Shown here one piece after another: positions 1 to 6,000 of a DNA stretch of 6,752 nt. The DNA lies in contig CAZRWH010000050.1 in the NCBI GenBank assembly GCA_964603905.1, forward strand, positions 1-6,752, in the 5' to 3' direction. Each line of letters opens with the position of its first letter. Within the stretch, counting starts at the first letter, position 1. Both the position numbers and the translations under genes were made by a program. The notes beneath the pieces were generated by a model. The model was not told where the DNA came from. It saw nothing but the letters and a program-made list of their open reading frames with translations, and made no database searches. The DNA is from CAZRWH01 sp964603905 (GTDB lineage Bacteria; Patescibacteriota; Gracilibacteria; UBA1369; UBA12470).

Positions 1-444
1 TAGCAACTCTTTTACGACCTTGTTTACCAGGCCTCCATCGGCTTGTCCTTTAAGCTTGCCCATGCACGCACCCATGACTTTTCCAAAATCTTGAGGCCCT
101 TGAGGACTTACAGAAGAAATAACACCAGAAACCACTTCCCTAACCTGCTCTTCGCTCATTTGTTCAGGCATGTACTCTTCGAGGATTGCAGCCTCTGCAT
201 CTTCCTTAAGTGCAAGCTCTTCACGGTCACCGTTACGGAACTGCTCAGCAGCATCTTTTCGGGCCTTAAGCGCTCTTTTGATCAATGTTGTAACGTCTTC
301 ATCAGTAGCCTCCGTTTTTGTTGAGCCGCTAACTTCGAACTTCATAATATCAGCCTTAAGCATTCGCAATGTAGAAACCTTAGTTTCATCCTTTGCAAGC
401 ATCGCCTGTTTCAAATCTTCAGTAATTTTTTCACGTAGAGCCAT
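1..444 (-). CDS. yqeY: GatB/YqeY-domain protein (3' end cut by window edge)
   Basis: The minus-strand frame opens at ATG 444-442 and stays open for 148 codons to the window edge; no stop is seen. YqeY proteins are about 147-150 residues, so only the stop or a few residues should be missing. The protein begins MALREKITEDLKQAMLAKDE and has the family layout: an N-terminal helical half (KVSTLRMLKADI, residues 22-33), the E-Y-M-P-E-Q-M stretch (90-96), and the C-terminal signature DFGKVMGACMGKLKGQADGG (119-138) followed by LVNKVVKELL. This C-terminal region is shared with the tail domain of GatB, which helps bind tRNA in the amidotransferase; the role of stand-alone YqeY is unsettled. The start lies 12 bp after the uvrC stop on the same strand, suggesting co-transcription. 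No Shine-Dalgarno is visible upstream, only an A-rich tract. Family assignment is secure, function is not. Confidence 0.9.
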   Translation of the reverse strand, partial: MALREKITEDLKQAMLAKDETKVSTLRMLKADIMKFEVSGSTKTEATDEDVTTLIKRALKARKDAAEQFRNGDREELALKEDAEAAILEEYMPEQMSEEQVREVVSGVISSVSPQGPQDFGKVMGACMGKLKGQADGGLVNKVVKELL

Positions 445-456
445 TTTTTTATTTGG

Positions 457-2577
457 TTATGTAGTTAATTTTTTAATATGTAAATCTTCCCTTAATCGAT
501 TAGAAAACCTATGAGCCTCATCAGTGACTCGTTGAAGTAAATAGAATGGTTGAGAATCTGCATTCAAACCAGAATCTACAACTTTGCCATCCTTTAGTTT
601 CCAAACCTTCTTGCCGCTTTTGTCCATTGCAATCAGAGGGATTTTTTCTGCTCCAAAGTTCTTCCAAGTCTTTGCAATGGTAGAGAGCTGACCTTTTCCT
701 CCGTCTAGCAGTACCAAGTCAGGCGTTTTTCCAAAAACTTTGCCTGTGATTTTTTCATAAACAAAATATTCAAGACGTTTGCATGAAACAGTGCAGTTCT
801 CATTAAGATCCTTCAAGAATCCAGGTACTTTTTTTAGGATTTTAAAGCCAAATTTTTCATAAAATCCTGTTTTTTCAGAATCACAGCCAATATAAATACG
901 CGTTGCCTTAGATTTATCAATCAAAGCTTGCAAAATAACATGTCCAAGACCTTTACCTCTCATTTTCGGAGAAACCCAAAGCGACTGGATAACGTCACGT
1001 TTCTTGTCCTGATTAACAAGTCGTCCAGTACCAATGATTTTCTTCTTAGACTCCAAGATTACAAAGTCTTTCATGATTAGGTCATCAGACGGCAATCCAT
1101 GCTCAGTCAAAATCTTCTCAACAGACTTAAGATCTTTTTTTAGACCACGCCTGACAGTAATGCCTTTTGGATTAACAGAAAACAGGTATTTAAGCCTTCT
1201 AGACAGAACTTCGGACAAAGCACCGTAATCGTCCCCTCCCGACACCGTTTTTAGCTTAAAATGACGATAATCACTATTCTTAGGCTCCCCTTTGTCGAGA
1301 ACAACCATAGCTCCAACAGTGAACTCACCTCCAAGATGTGAAATGTCATAACCTTCGATTCTTTTGATCTTTTTCTTGATTCCCAGAGTCTTCGTCAAAT
1401 CAGCAAGAGCCTTGAGCGGATCATAAGCTTTGTCAGATTCCCATTTGACCATCATCTGCTTGTAATAATGCATTGCGTTTTTATTCGACATCTCGACAAG
1501 CTTATGTTTTTCACCACGCTTAGGAGCCAGAACTTTCATGCCCAGCATCTCCGAAAGAAGCTTTTCGCCTTCAAGATTAAAAGGCAAAAGAACGCTGTCT
1601 GGAAGAAAGCTACATCTCGAATAATAGTCTCGAAGGAATCCTTCGATAACCTCGGATAAGTCTTCGTCTGAAACGTCTTTAACTGTGATGGAGAAATTTT
1701 CGCTATCCACAAGCTTCCCTTCTCGAACAATAAACATATTAATAAACACTTTCCCGATTCCAATATAGTACCCAAGGACATCCTGATTCACGTCTGACGC
1801 TTCAGAAACCTTCTGTTTCTCCAAGATAGCCTCGACAGACTGAATCTTGTCACGAACACGAGCTGCATCTTCAAAACGGCGCTCATTAACAGCAATCTGC
1901 ATGTCATTCTGCAATGTTTTGATTATGTGTTGAGCGTTTCCACCAAGAAATCTAAGAATCTGGTCGACCATCCAATCGTAATCGTGCTTACCACAGTTGT
2001 TAATACAAGGAGCGCAGCAAGTATTTATGTGATGCTGAAGACAAGGATATTTGATAACCTTATTACTTACGGTGACATCTTCCCCTTTTGATTTGATATC
2101 AAGATCACAATCACGAATCGGGAAAAGCGATCTTAATACCTCGACAGTTTTTCGTGTTTTTTTAGCTGAAGTCTTGGGTCCATAATACTTCGCGCCATCC
2201 TTTTCCACTCTTCTAACAACCTTAATCCTCGGATAATCTTCATCTGTTATTTTTATATAAACAAAATTCTTGTCATCCTTAAGCATGACGTTATATCTTG
2301 GCTTTAATTCTTTGATTAAATTTGATTCCAAAATCAAAGCCTCAAGTTCCGAATCAACAGTTATATATTCAATTCCATGAACCTTGGAAAGCATTTTTTC
2401 GATACGAATCGAATGCTTAGCGTTTTTGTTGAAATATGTAGTTACGCGCTTTTTAAGATCCTTGGCTTTTCCGATATACAAAACGCTATCATCTTTACCG
2501 ATGAATTTATAAACCCCGGGCTTGCCGGGTAATTTTTTCAATATCGTTTTTATTTTCTTTTCGATGTCTGGTAACAT
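457..2577 (-). CDS. uvrC: UvrC excinuclease subunit with embedded GNAT-like domain, no C-terminal HhH
   Basis: UvrC is the nuclease of UvrABC nucleotide excision repair and cuts DNA on both sides of a lesion. Domains seen in 706 residues: GIY-YIG nuclease at about 14-95 (GVY 21-23, LYIG 33-36, R44, probable catalytic E84); a cysteine region with C157, C179, C187 and C191, in register with the ligands reported for the E. coli UvrC [4Fe-4S] cluster; a UVR (UvrB-binding) motif at about 218-253; and an RNase H-like nuclease starting at RIEGYDISH (406-414, D411), resuming at PDLVLLDGGKGQ (619-630, D625) and ending with DEAHRF (686-691, H689). Between D411 and D625 sits an insert at about 470-615 with GNAT motifs (R540-x-x-G543-x-G545, then FYEKFGF 572-578). 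The protein stops about 15 residues after DEAHRF, so the usual (HhH)2 DNA-binding module is absent. Usual length is about 600. The first ATG at 2577 places the GIY-YIG motif normally. The frame is open throughout with a TAA stop; yqeY follows. Confidence 0.95.
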   Translation of the reverse strand: MLPDIEKKIKTILKKLPGKPGVYKFIGKDDSVLYIGKAKDLKKRVTTYFNKNAKHSIRIEKMLSKVHGIEYITVDSELEALILESNLIKELKPRYNVMLKDDKNFVYIKITDEDYPRIKVVRRVEKDGAKYYGPKTSAKKTRKTVEVLRSLFPIRDCDLDIKSKGEDVTVSNKVIKYPCLQHHINTCCAPCINNCGKHDYDWMVDQILRFLGGNAQHIIKTLQNDMQIAVNERRFEDAARVRDKIQSVEAILEKQKVSEASDVNQDVLGYYIGIGKVFINMFIVREGKLVDSENFSITVKDVSDEDLSEVIEGFLRDYYSRCSFLPDSVLLPFNLEGEKLLSEMLGMKVLAPKRGEKHKLVEMSNKNAMHYYKQMMVKWESDKAYDPLKALADLTKTLGIKKKIKRIEGYDISHLGGEFTVGAMVVLDKGEPKNSDYRHFKLKTVSGGDDYGALSEVLSRRLKYLFSVNPKGITVRRGLKKDLKSVEKILTEHGLPSDDLIMKDFVILESKKKIIGTGRLVNQDKKRDVIQSLWVSPKMRGKGLGHVILQALIDKSKATRIYIGCDSEKTGFYEKFGFKILKKVPGFLKDLNENCTVSCKRLEYFVYEKITGKVFGKTPDLVLLDGGKGQLSTIAKTWKNFGAEKIPLIAMDKSGKKVWKLKDGKVVDSGLNADSQPFYLLQRVTDEAHRFSNRLREDLHIKKLTT

Positions 2578-2606
2578 ATAAAGCCAGAATAACTTAGACG
2601 ACTCAT

Positions 2607-2635
2607 ATGGTAATCAATCCGAAGCTAAATTTCAA
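2607..2635 (-). promoter_or_regulatory. candidate uvrC promoter inside the start of the divergent gene
   Basis: Read on the minus strand, TTGAAA (2635-2630) is followed after 17 bp by TACCAT (2612-2607), five of six and four of six matches to the sigma70 consensus. Transcription would begin around 2600, about 22 bases upstream of the uvrC ATG. The -10 element would cover the start codon of the divergent nucleotidyltransferase gene, as the 29-bp gap between the genes would require. This is pattern matching only, and other poor matches exist nearby. Confidence 0.25.
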
Positions 2636-3545
2636 ACAAGCAATTCTAAGTACGTTCGCTTTTTTTGATATGTTTGACTATCCCCTATCTGTAGGAGAGG
2701 TCGAAGAGTATCTGTATAAATTGCTTCCGGATGATCATCAAATTGATATTTATTTGAAAAACAGCCCTGCTTTGAGTTATTCGGACGGACTTTATTGCTT
2801 AAAAGGAAATGAAGAAGCTTTTTTCAAAATGCACGAGAGAAGAAAGATGGCCAAGAGATACTGGAAACGGATGAATAAATTTCGAAAAGTGTTCAACATG
2901 ATCCCGTTCATAAGGCTAGTTGCAGTTGCAAACAACCTGGCATACGACAATCCAACCAAGAAGTCGGACATCGACCTGGTAGTCATAGCTAAGCCAGGAA
3001 GACTGTTTACATCACGACTATTAATAACTTTCTGGACGCATATTCTTGGAACACGCAGACATCATGACAAAATCAAAGGAAGGTTCTGTTTGAGCTTCTA
3101 TCTGACAGAAGACAATCTCAATCTGGAACCAATCGCAATTCAAAACGACATTTACCTCGCATACTGGCTCAAAACCTTGCAACCTGTGTGTGGAGACTAT
3201 CAAACCTACATCGATCTAATAGATAAGAACCGAACACTTCTTGGAGAATTCTTCGCAGCACCAATCAATTACCAAAAACGCCACTACAGATCTAACCGCG
3301 GCTGGGTAAGGAAGCTACGCCGAATGCAGGAGAAAGTACTTGGCGGCAAATTCGGAAACTGGATAGAATCGAAGCTTCAAACAATGCAACTAAACCGAAT
3401 GAACCGAAAGCTAGACGAAATGGATGAAAAACAACAAAAAGAGGCTTCAATCGTAATCAGCGACAAGATACTTAAATTCCACAACATCGACCGCCGAGAG
3501 TATTACAAAAACCGGTGGATGAAGAAGGTTAAGGATATTACTTAA
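2607..3545 (+). CDS. uncharacterised nucleotidyltransferase-fold protein
   Basis: The protein has 312 residues. Residues 8-68 look like a small helical or winged-helix region (ILSTFAFFDMFDYPLSVGEV). A long basic helix follows (about 72-98). The segment RLVAVANNLAYDNPTKKSDIDLVV (103-126) resembles the pol-beta/MNT nucleotidyltransferase core, with the D-x-D metal-binding pair at D121 and D123. The G-S dipeptide that normally starts this motif is replaced by N-N (109-110), and I cannot identify the third carboxylate. Further stretches are GRLFTSRLL (131-139), a hydrophobic strand CLSFYLTEDNL (161-171) and IYLAYWLKTLQPV (182-194). The C-terminal third is highly basic, and no transmembrane segment is obvious. 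I recall similar proteins, annotated hypothetical, in CPR genomes; substrate is unknown. The start is the first ATG, 29 bp from the divergent uvrC start, with no Shine-Dalgarno. The TAA stop lies 8 bp inside the end of der on the opposite strand. Loss of G-S could mean altered or no catalysis. Confidence 0.8.
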   Translation: MVINPKLNFKQAILSTFAFFDMFDYPLSVGEVEEYLYKLLPDDHQIDIYLKNSPALSYSDGLYCLKGNEEAFFKMHERRKMAKRYWKRMNKFRKVFNMIPFIRLVAVANNLAYDNPTKKSDIDLVVIAKPGRLFTSRLLITFWTHILGTRRHHDKIKGRFCLSFYLTEDNLNLEPIAIQNDIYLAYWLKTLQPVCGDYQTYIDLIDKNRTLLGEFFAAPINYQKRHYRSNRGWVRKLRRMQEKVLGGKFGNWIESKLQTMQLNRMNRKLDEMDEKQQKEASIVISDKILKFHNIDRREYYKNRWMKKVKDIT

Positions 3546-4854
3546 ACCGCAACCTAATAGCAGTCCCATTAAAACCAAACTCTTCACGGAGTCTGTTTTC
3601 AAGATAACGACGGTACGAGAAATGGATCTTGTCAGGAAACTTAGTCTTAATCGTAAAGCTAGGTGGCTCAATACCGTCTTGCCATATCGATTTAAACTGA
3701 TTTAGCTTGCCGTATTTAGTTCCTTTCGGGCTGTGCTTAGCAACAGTCTCTTCTAGCCAAACAGCTAGATCAGAATCGGTAATACGCTTTTTTCTTTCTT
3801 GGTTACATTCCAAAATAGTCTCAAGTAATCCATCAACACCTTTGCCTGTTTTCGCAGAAAGGAAAACAAGTGGAGCCCATGGAAGGAAATCAAACTCATA
3901 TCTAGCACGACCTATGAAGTGATATCTTTCTTCCTCAATATTCTCCATCAGATCGGTCTTATTAACAGCAATAAGAAGCCCATTTCCCTGCTCCAAAATA
4001 TATGAAGCAACGTGAAGATCTTGCTTGGTAATCCCCTCAGAGTAATCAAGAACCAAAACGGATACATCAGACTCCTCGATAGCTCCTAAACTCCGAAGAA
4101 CACTGTATTTCTCGATCCCCTTACCTATCTTTCCACGACGACGAAGACCGGCCGTATCAACAAAACAGAAAGACTGGCCGTCTTTTTCGTAATAAGCTTC
4201 CAAAGAATCTCGAGTAGTGCCTGGAACATTCGAAACAATCGCCTCTTTGCGACCCAAAATCGCATTAAGCAATGAAGATTTACCAACATTAGGCTTCCCA
4301 AGGAAACTAACATTTATAGATTCCTTGTCCTCTTCCGCCTCATCAGCAACAATCCCTTGTTCATCAAGCGCATCACAAGCCAGATCCTTAACCTCATCAA
4401 GTCCAACTTTGTGCAAAGCCGAAACAGCAACAGCATTCCCAAACCCAAGTTCGTACAGATTGTAAATACGATTCTCAATATCAAGATTGTCACATTTGTT
4501 CGCAATCAGAATCGTCTTTTTCCCAGATTTACGAAGCAAATCAGCGACATGAAAATCCTCTGTGGTAAGCATCTTTTGACCATCAACCACAAACAAAATC
4601 ACATCAGCACCTTCAATCGCGAGCTTAGCCTGACTTCGAACATCTTCCTCAATATCATCAGCTTCTGCCATGCTAATACCACCAGTATCAACCAAATAAA
4701 CCATGCGATCATGAAGCTTGGTCTTAGACATCAATTTGTCTCGAGTTGTACCGGCAACACCTGATTCAATAGCCTTTCTTTTTCCCACCAACCTGTTGAA
4801 AATCGTCGATTTCCCAGTGTTTGGCTTCCCTACTATCGCCACTATCGGCAGCAT
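3538..4854 (-). CDS. der: Der (EngA) tandem-GTPase ribosome assembly factor
   Basis: Der is an essential GTPase with two G domains in tandem that assists maturation of the large ribosomal subunit. Both domains are complete in the 438 residues (typical length 435-490). G domain 1 has the P-loop GKPNTGKST (9-17), switch T36-T37, DTGG (56-59), NKCD (119-122) and S145-A146. G domain 2 has GKPNVGKSS (186-194), PGTTRD (211-216), DTAG (233-236), NKTD (298-301) and SAK (333-335). The C-terminal KH-like domain (about 352-438) ends with the characteristic HFSYRRYLENRLREEFGFNG (411-430). An acidic linker (about 168-178) joins the G domains. The ATG at 4854 gives the usual N-terminus directly before the first P-loop strand. 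No Shine-Dalgarno is present; the leader is A/T-rich. A good promoter lies upstream. The gene ends in TAA, overlapping the tail of the convergent nucleotidyltransferase gene by 8 bp. Confidence 0.97.
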   Translation of the reverse strand: MLPIVAIVGKPNTGKSTIFNRLVGKRKAIESGVAGTTRDKLMSKTKLHDRMVYLVDTGGISMAEADDIEEDVRSQAKLAIEGADVILFVVDGQKMLTTEDFHVADLLRKSGKKTILIANKCDNLDIENRIYNLYELGFGNAVAVSALHKVGLDEVKDLACDALDEQGIVADEAEEDKESINVSFLGKPNVGKSSLLNAILGRKEAIVSNVPGTTRDSLEAYYEKDGQSFCFVDTAGLRRRGKIGKGIEKYSVLRSLGAIEESDVSVLVLDYSEGITKQDLHVASYILEQGNGLLIAVNKTDLMENIEEERYHFIGRARYEFDFLPWAPLVFLSAKTGKGVDGLLETILECNQERKKRITDSDLAVWLEETVAKHSPKGTKYGKLNQFKSIWQDGIEPPSFTIKTKFPDKIHFSYRRYLENRLREEFGFNGTAIRLRFK

Positions 4855-4884
4855 CTTTTTTAAATTTAAATAAAACTAGTAGCG

Positions 4885-4913
4885 ATCTTACACGAGAGAA
4901 CCTATACTATCAA
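4885..4913 (-). promoter_or_regulatory. sigma70-type promoter for der
   Basis: On the minus strand TTGATA (4913-4908) and TAAGAT (4890-4885) are separated by exactly 17 bp. Each hexamer matches the consensus at five of six and four of six positions respectively. The expected start point is near 4878, leaving a leader of about 24 bases that is almost entirely A/T and includes the self-complementary TTTAAATTTAAA (4859-4870). This is the best promoter match in the window and is correctly oriented in the only sizeable intergenic space upstream of der. Confidence 0.55.
4903..4908 (+). promoter_or_regulatory. candidate -10 element for yggS
   Basis: TATACT matches the -10 consensus at five of six positions and would start transcription near 4915, about 17 bases before the yggS ATG. 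No recognisable -35 hexamer lies 16-19 bp upstream. The element abuts and shares base 4908 with the -35 of the opposing der promoter, so the two could not easily be occupied together. Weak evidence. Confidence 0.25.
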
Positions 4914-4931
4914 CACCAATAATTCCTGAGA

Positions 4932-5516
4932 ATGGAAATCCCATCCGGAGTAAAAATAATGGCAGTCACAAAGACACGGACTCTCGAAGAGATAAACAAG
5001 GTTTTGTCAAAAGGCATAAAGATCATCGGAGAGAACCGAATCCAAGAAGCCGAAACTAAATTCCCGCATTTAGATGCAGAAAAACACTTCATCGGGCATT
5101 TGCAAACAAACAAAGTCGGAAAAGCGGCTTCCTTGTGCGACTCAATAGACAGTATCGACTCAGAGAAACTGGCTCGCAAAACAGATTCGGAATGCAAAAA
5201 AATCGGCAAGAAAATGCCGGTAATGATTCAAGTAAACATAAGCCGAGAACCTCAAAAAAGCGGAGTGCTCCCAGAAGATCTAGCCCCTTTGGTCAAGGTA
5301 ATAAGATCACTCCCCCACCTAGAATTAACAGGATTGATGGCCATAGCGAAGAACACATCTTGTACTGGAGAAATACGAGAGCAATTCGCAGAGATGAAAT
5401 TCCTACAAAACAAATACAATCTAGCAGAACTTTCAATTGGCATGAGTCAAGACTACAAAATCGCCATCGAAGAAGGATCAACAATGATAAGAATAGGCCG
5501 AGCCCTTTTTGACTAG
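4932..5516 (+). CDS. yggS: YggS/PROSC-family PLP-binding protein, short N-terminus
   Basis: YggS (PLPBP) is a single-domain alanine-racemase-fold protein that carries pyridoxal 5'-phosphate and helps vitamin B6 homeostasis without a known enzymatic reaction. Seen in 194 residues: the PLP lysine in MAVTKTR (K14), IGENRIQE (32-39), HFIGHLQTNK (52-61), MIQVNIS (97-103), LTGLMAIAKN, and the C-terminal phosphate-binding signature SIGMSQDYKIAIEEGSTMIR followed by IGRALFD. Most homologues have 215-235 residues with the lysine near position 35. Here only 13 residues precede it, so the N-terminal helix is missing. An in-frame TAA at 4920-4922 means the protein cannot extend upstream with an ordinary start. 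All the PLP-pocket motifs remain, so the protein is probably functional. No Shine-Dalgarno is seen. The gene diverges from der and ends in TAG just before the assembly gap. Confidence 0.93.
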   Translation: MEIPSGVKIMAVTKTRTLEEINKVLSKGIKIIGENRIQEAETKFPHLDAEKHFIGHLQTNKVGKAASLCDSIDSIDSEKLARKTDSECKKIGKKMPVMIQVNISREPQKSGVLPEDLAPLVKVIRSLPHLELTGLMAIAKNTSCTGEIREQFAEMKFLQNKYNLAELSIGMSQDYKIAIEEGSTMIRIGRALFD

Positions 5517-5524
5517 ACGAAACG

Positions 5525-5624
5525 NNNNNNNNNNNNNNNNNNNNNNNNNNNNNNNNNNNNNNNNNNNNNNNNNNNNNNNNNNNNNNNNNNNNNNNNNNNN
5601 NNNNNNNNNNNNNNNNNNNNNNNN
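5525..5624. other. assembly gap (100 Ns)
   Basis: There are exactly 100 unresolved bases. This round number is the convention for a scaffold join of unknown length, so the true distance between yggS and the pilin-like gene, and any genes in between, are unknown. Confidence 0.97.
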
Positions 5625-5954
5625 ATGGTCAACAATTACACTGCAGAAGAAAGAGCTACATTCATGGGGACAGATCAAAAAGAGGTGTTCCTTTCATGCG
5701 GCATCAAAACGGGAAACATACATCTTTGGATGCTTCCATTTTATGTGACCCACCTGATTGAATTCGCATTAGGAATCGCAGGTATCATAAGTGTGCTGTT
5801 TGTAATGGTCGGAGGATATTTCTATGCAACAGGAGGACTCACAGAGGACAAAGAAAAAGGAAAAAAGACGATAATGTACGCCCTTGGAGGACTTGCACTA
5901 GCAAGCTTCGCATGGATTATTGTAAATATCATTCAAGTTCAATTAACCTCATAA
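5625..5954 (+). CDS. T4SS-pilin/VirB2-like small membrane protein, 5' end uncertain
   Basis: As visible, the protein has 109 residues. A polar N-terminal part (1-38, one cysteine at C25) is followed by a hydrophobic helix at about 43-68 (LIEFALGIAGIISVLFVMVG, then GYFYATGG), a short charged loop TEDKEKGKKT (73-82) and a second hydrophobic helix at about 84-105 (YALGGLALASFAWIIVNIIQ). Two helices joined by a short basic cytoplasmic loop, with glycine/alanine-rich faces, match TrbC/VirB2-type pilins and the T4SS-pilin family frequent in CPR genomes. Such proteins sit in the inner membrane and can be assembled into conjugative-type pili. No other secretion gene is visible, so its role here is inferred from the fold pattern only. 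The first visible ATG is the first base after the N run, and the polar N-terminus lacks a signal peptide, so the real start probably lies in the gap. Stop is TAA. Confidence 0.75.
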   Translation: MVNNYTAEERATFMGTDQKEVFLSCGIKTGNIHLWMLPFYVTHLIEFALGIAGIISVLFVMVGGYFYATGGLTEDKEKGKKTIMYALGGLALASFAWIIVNIIQVQLTS

Positions 5955-5981
5955 ATAATCGCAAAAAAATAAAACCTAACT

Positions 5982-5994
5982 TGCGCGAAGCGCA
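5982..5994. repeat. small GC-rich hairpin
   Basis: TGCGC (5982-5986) and GCGCA (5990-5994) are perfectly complementary around a GAA loop, giving a 5-bp stem. No T tract follows on either strand, so it is not a standard intrinsic terminator. It lies 28 bp after the pilin-like gene and just before the heptamer repeats, whose unit ACTTGCG also overlaps its left arm (5979-5985). Confidence 0.5.
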
Positions 5995-6000
5995 CCACAA

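Noticed and set aside
170..514. 114-codon + strand open frame
   Set aside because: It is antisense to yqeY and the end of uvrC, which have clear family matches; its serine-rich product matches nothing I recognise.
2513..2538. Terminator-like hairpin on the + strand: CCCGG/CCGGG stem followed by a T6 tract
   Set aside because: It lies inside uvrC and encodes the conserved LPGKPGVY motif; the GC-rich proline/glycine codons explain the palindrome, and there is no + strand gene upstream for it to terminate.
457..2577. Separate GNAT gene joined to uvrC by misassembly or frameshift
   Set aside because: The frame is continuous, both halves of the nuclease domain are intact on either side, and the insert falls at a natural loop. 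A true nested domain is more likely, though read support should be checked.
4357..4764. 135-codon + strand open frame
   Set aside because: It is antisense to the first G domain of der, and its composition is what is expected from a shadow frame.
4859..4870. TTTAAATTTAAA palindrome as an operator
   Set aside because: It is a simple A/T palindrome in an A/T-rich leader; chance is sufficient.
5135..5512. 125-codon open frame on the yggS strand
   Set aside because: It is an alternate frame wholly inside yggS with a basic, low-complexity product.
5478..5748. Open frames running through the N gap on both strands
   Set aside because: Their continuity depends on unknown bases and is meaningless.
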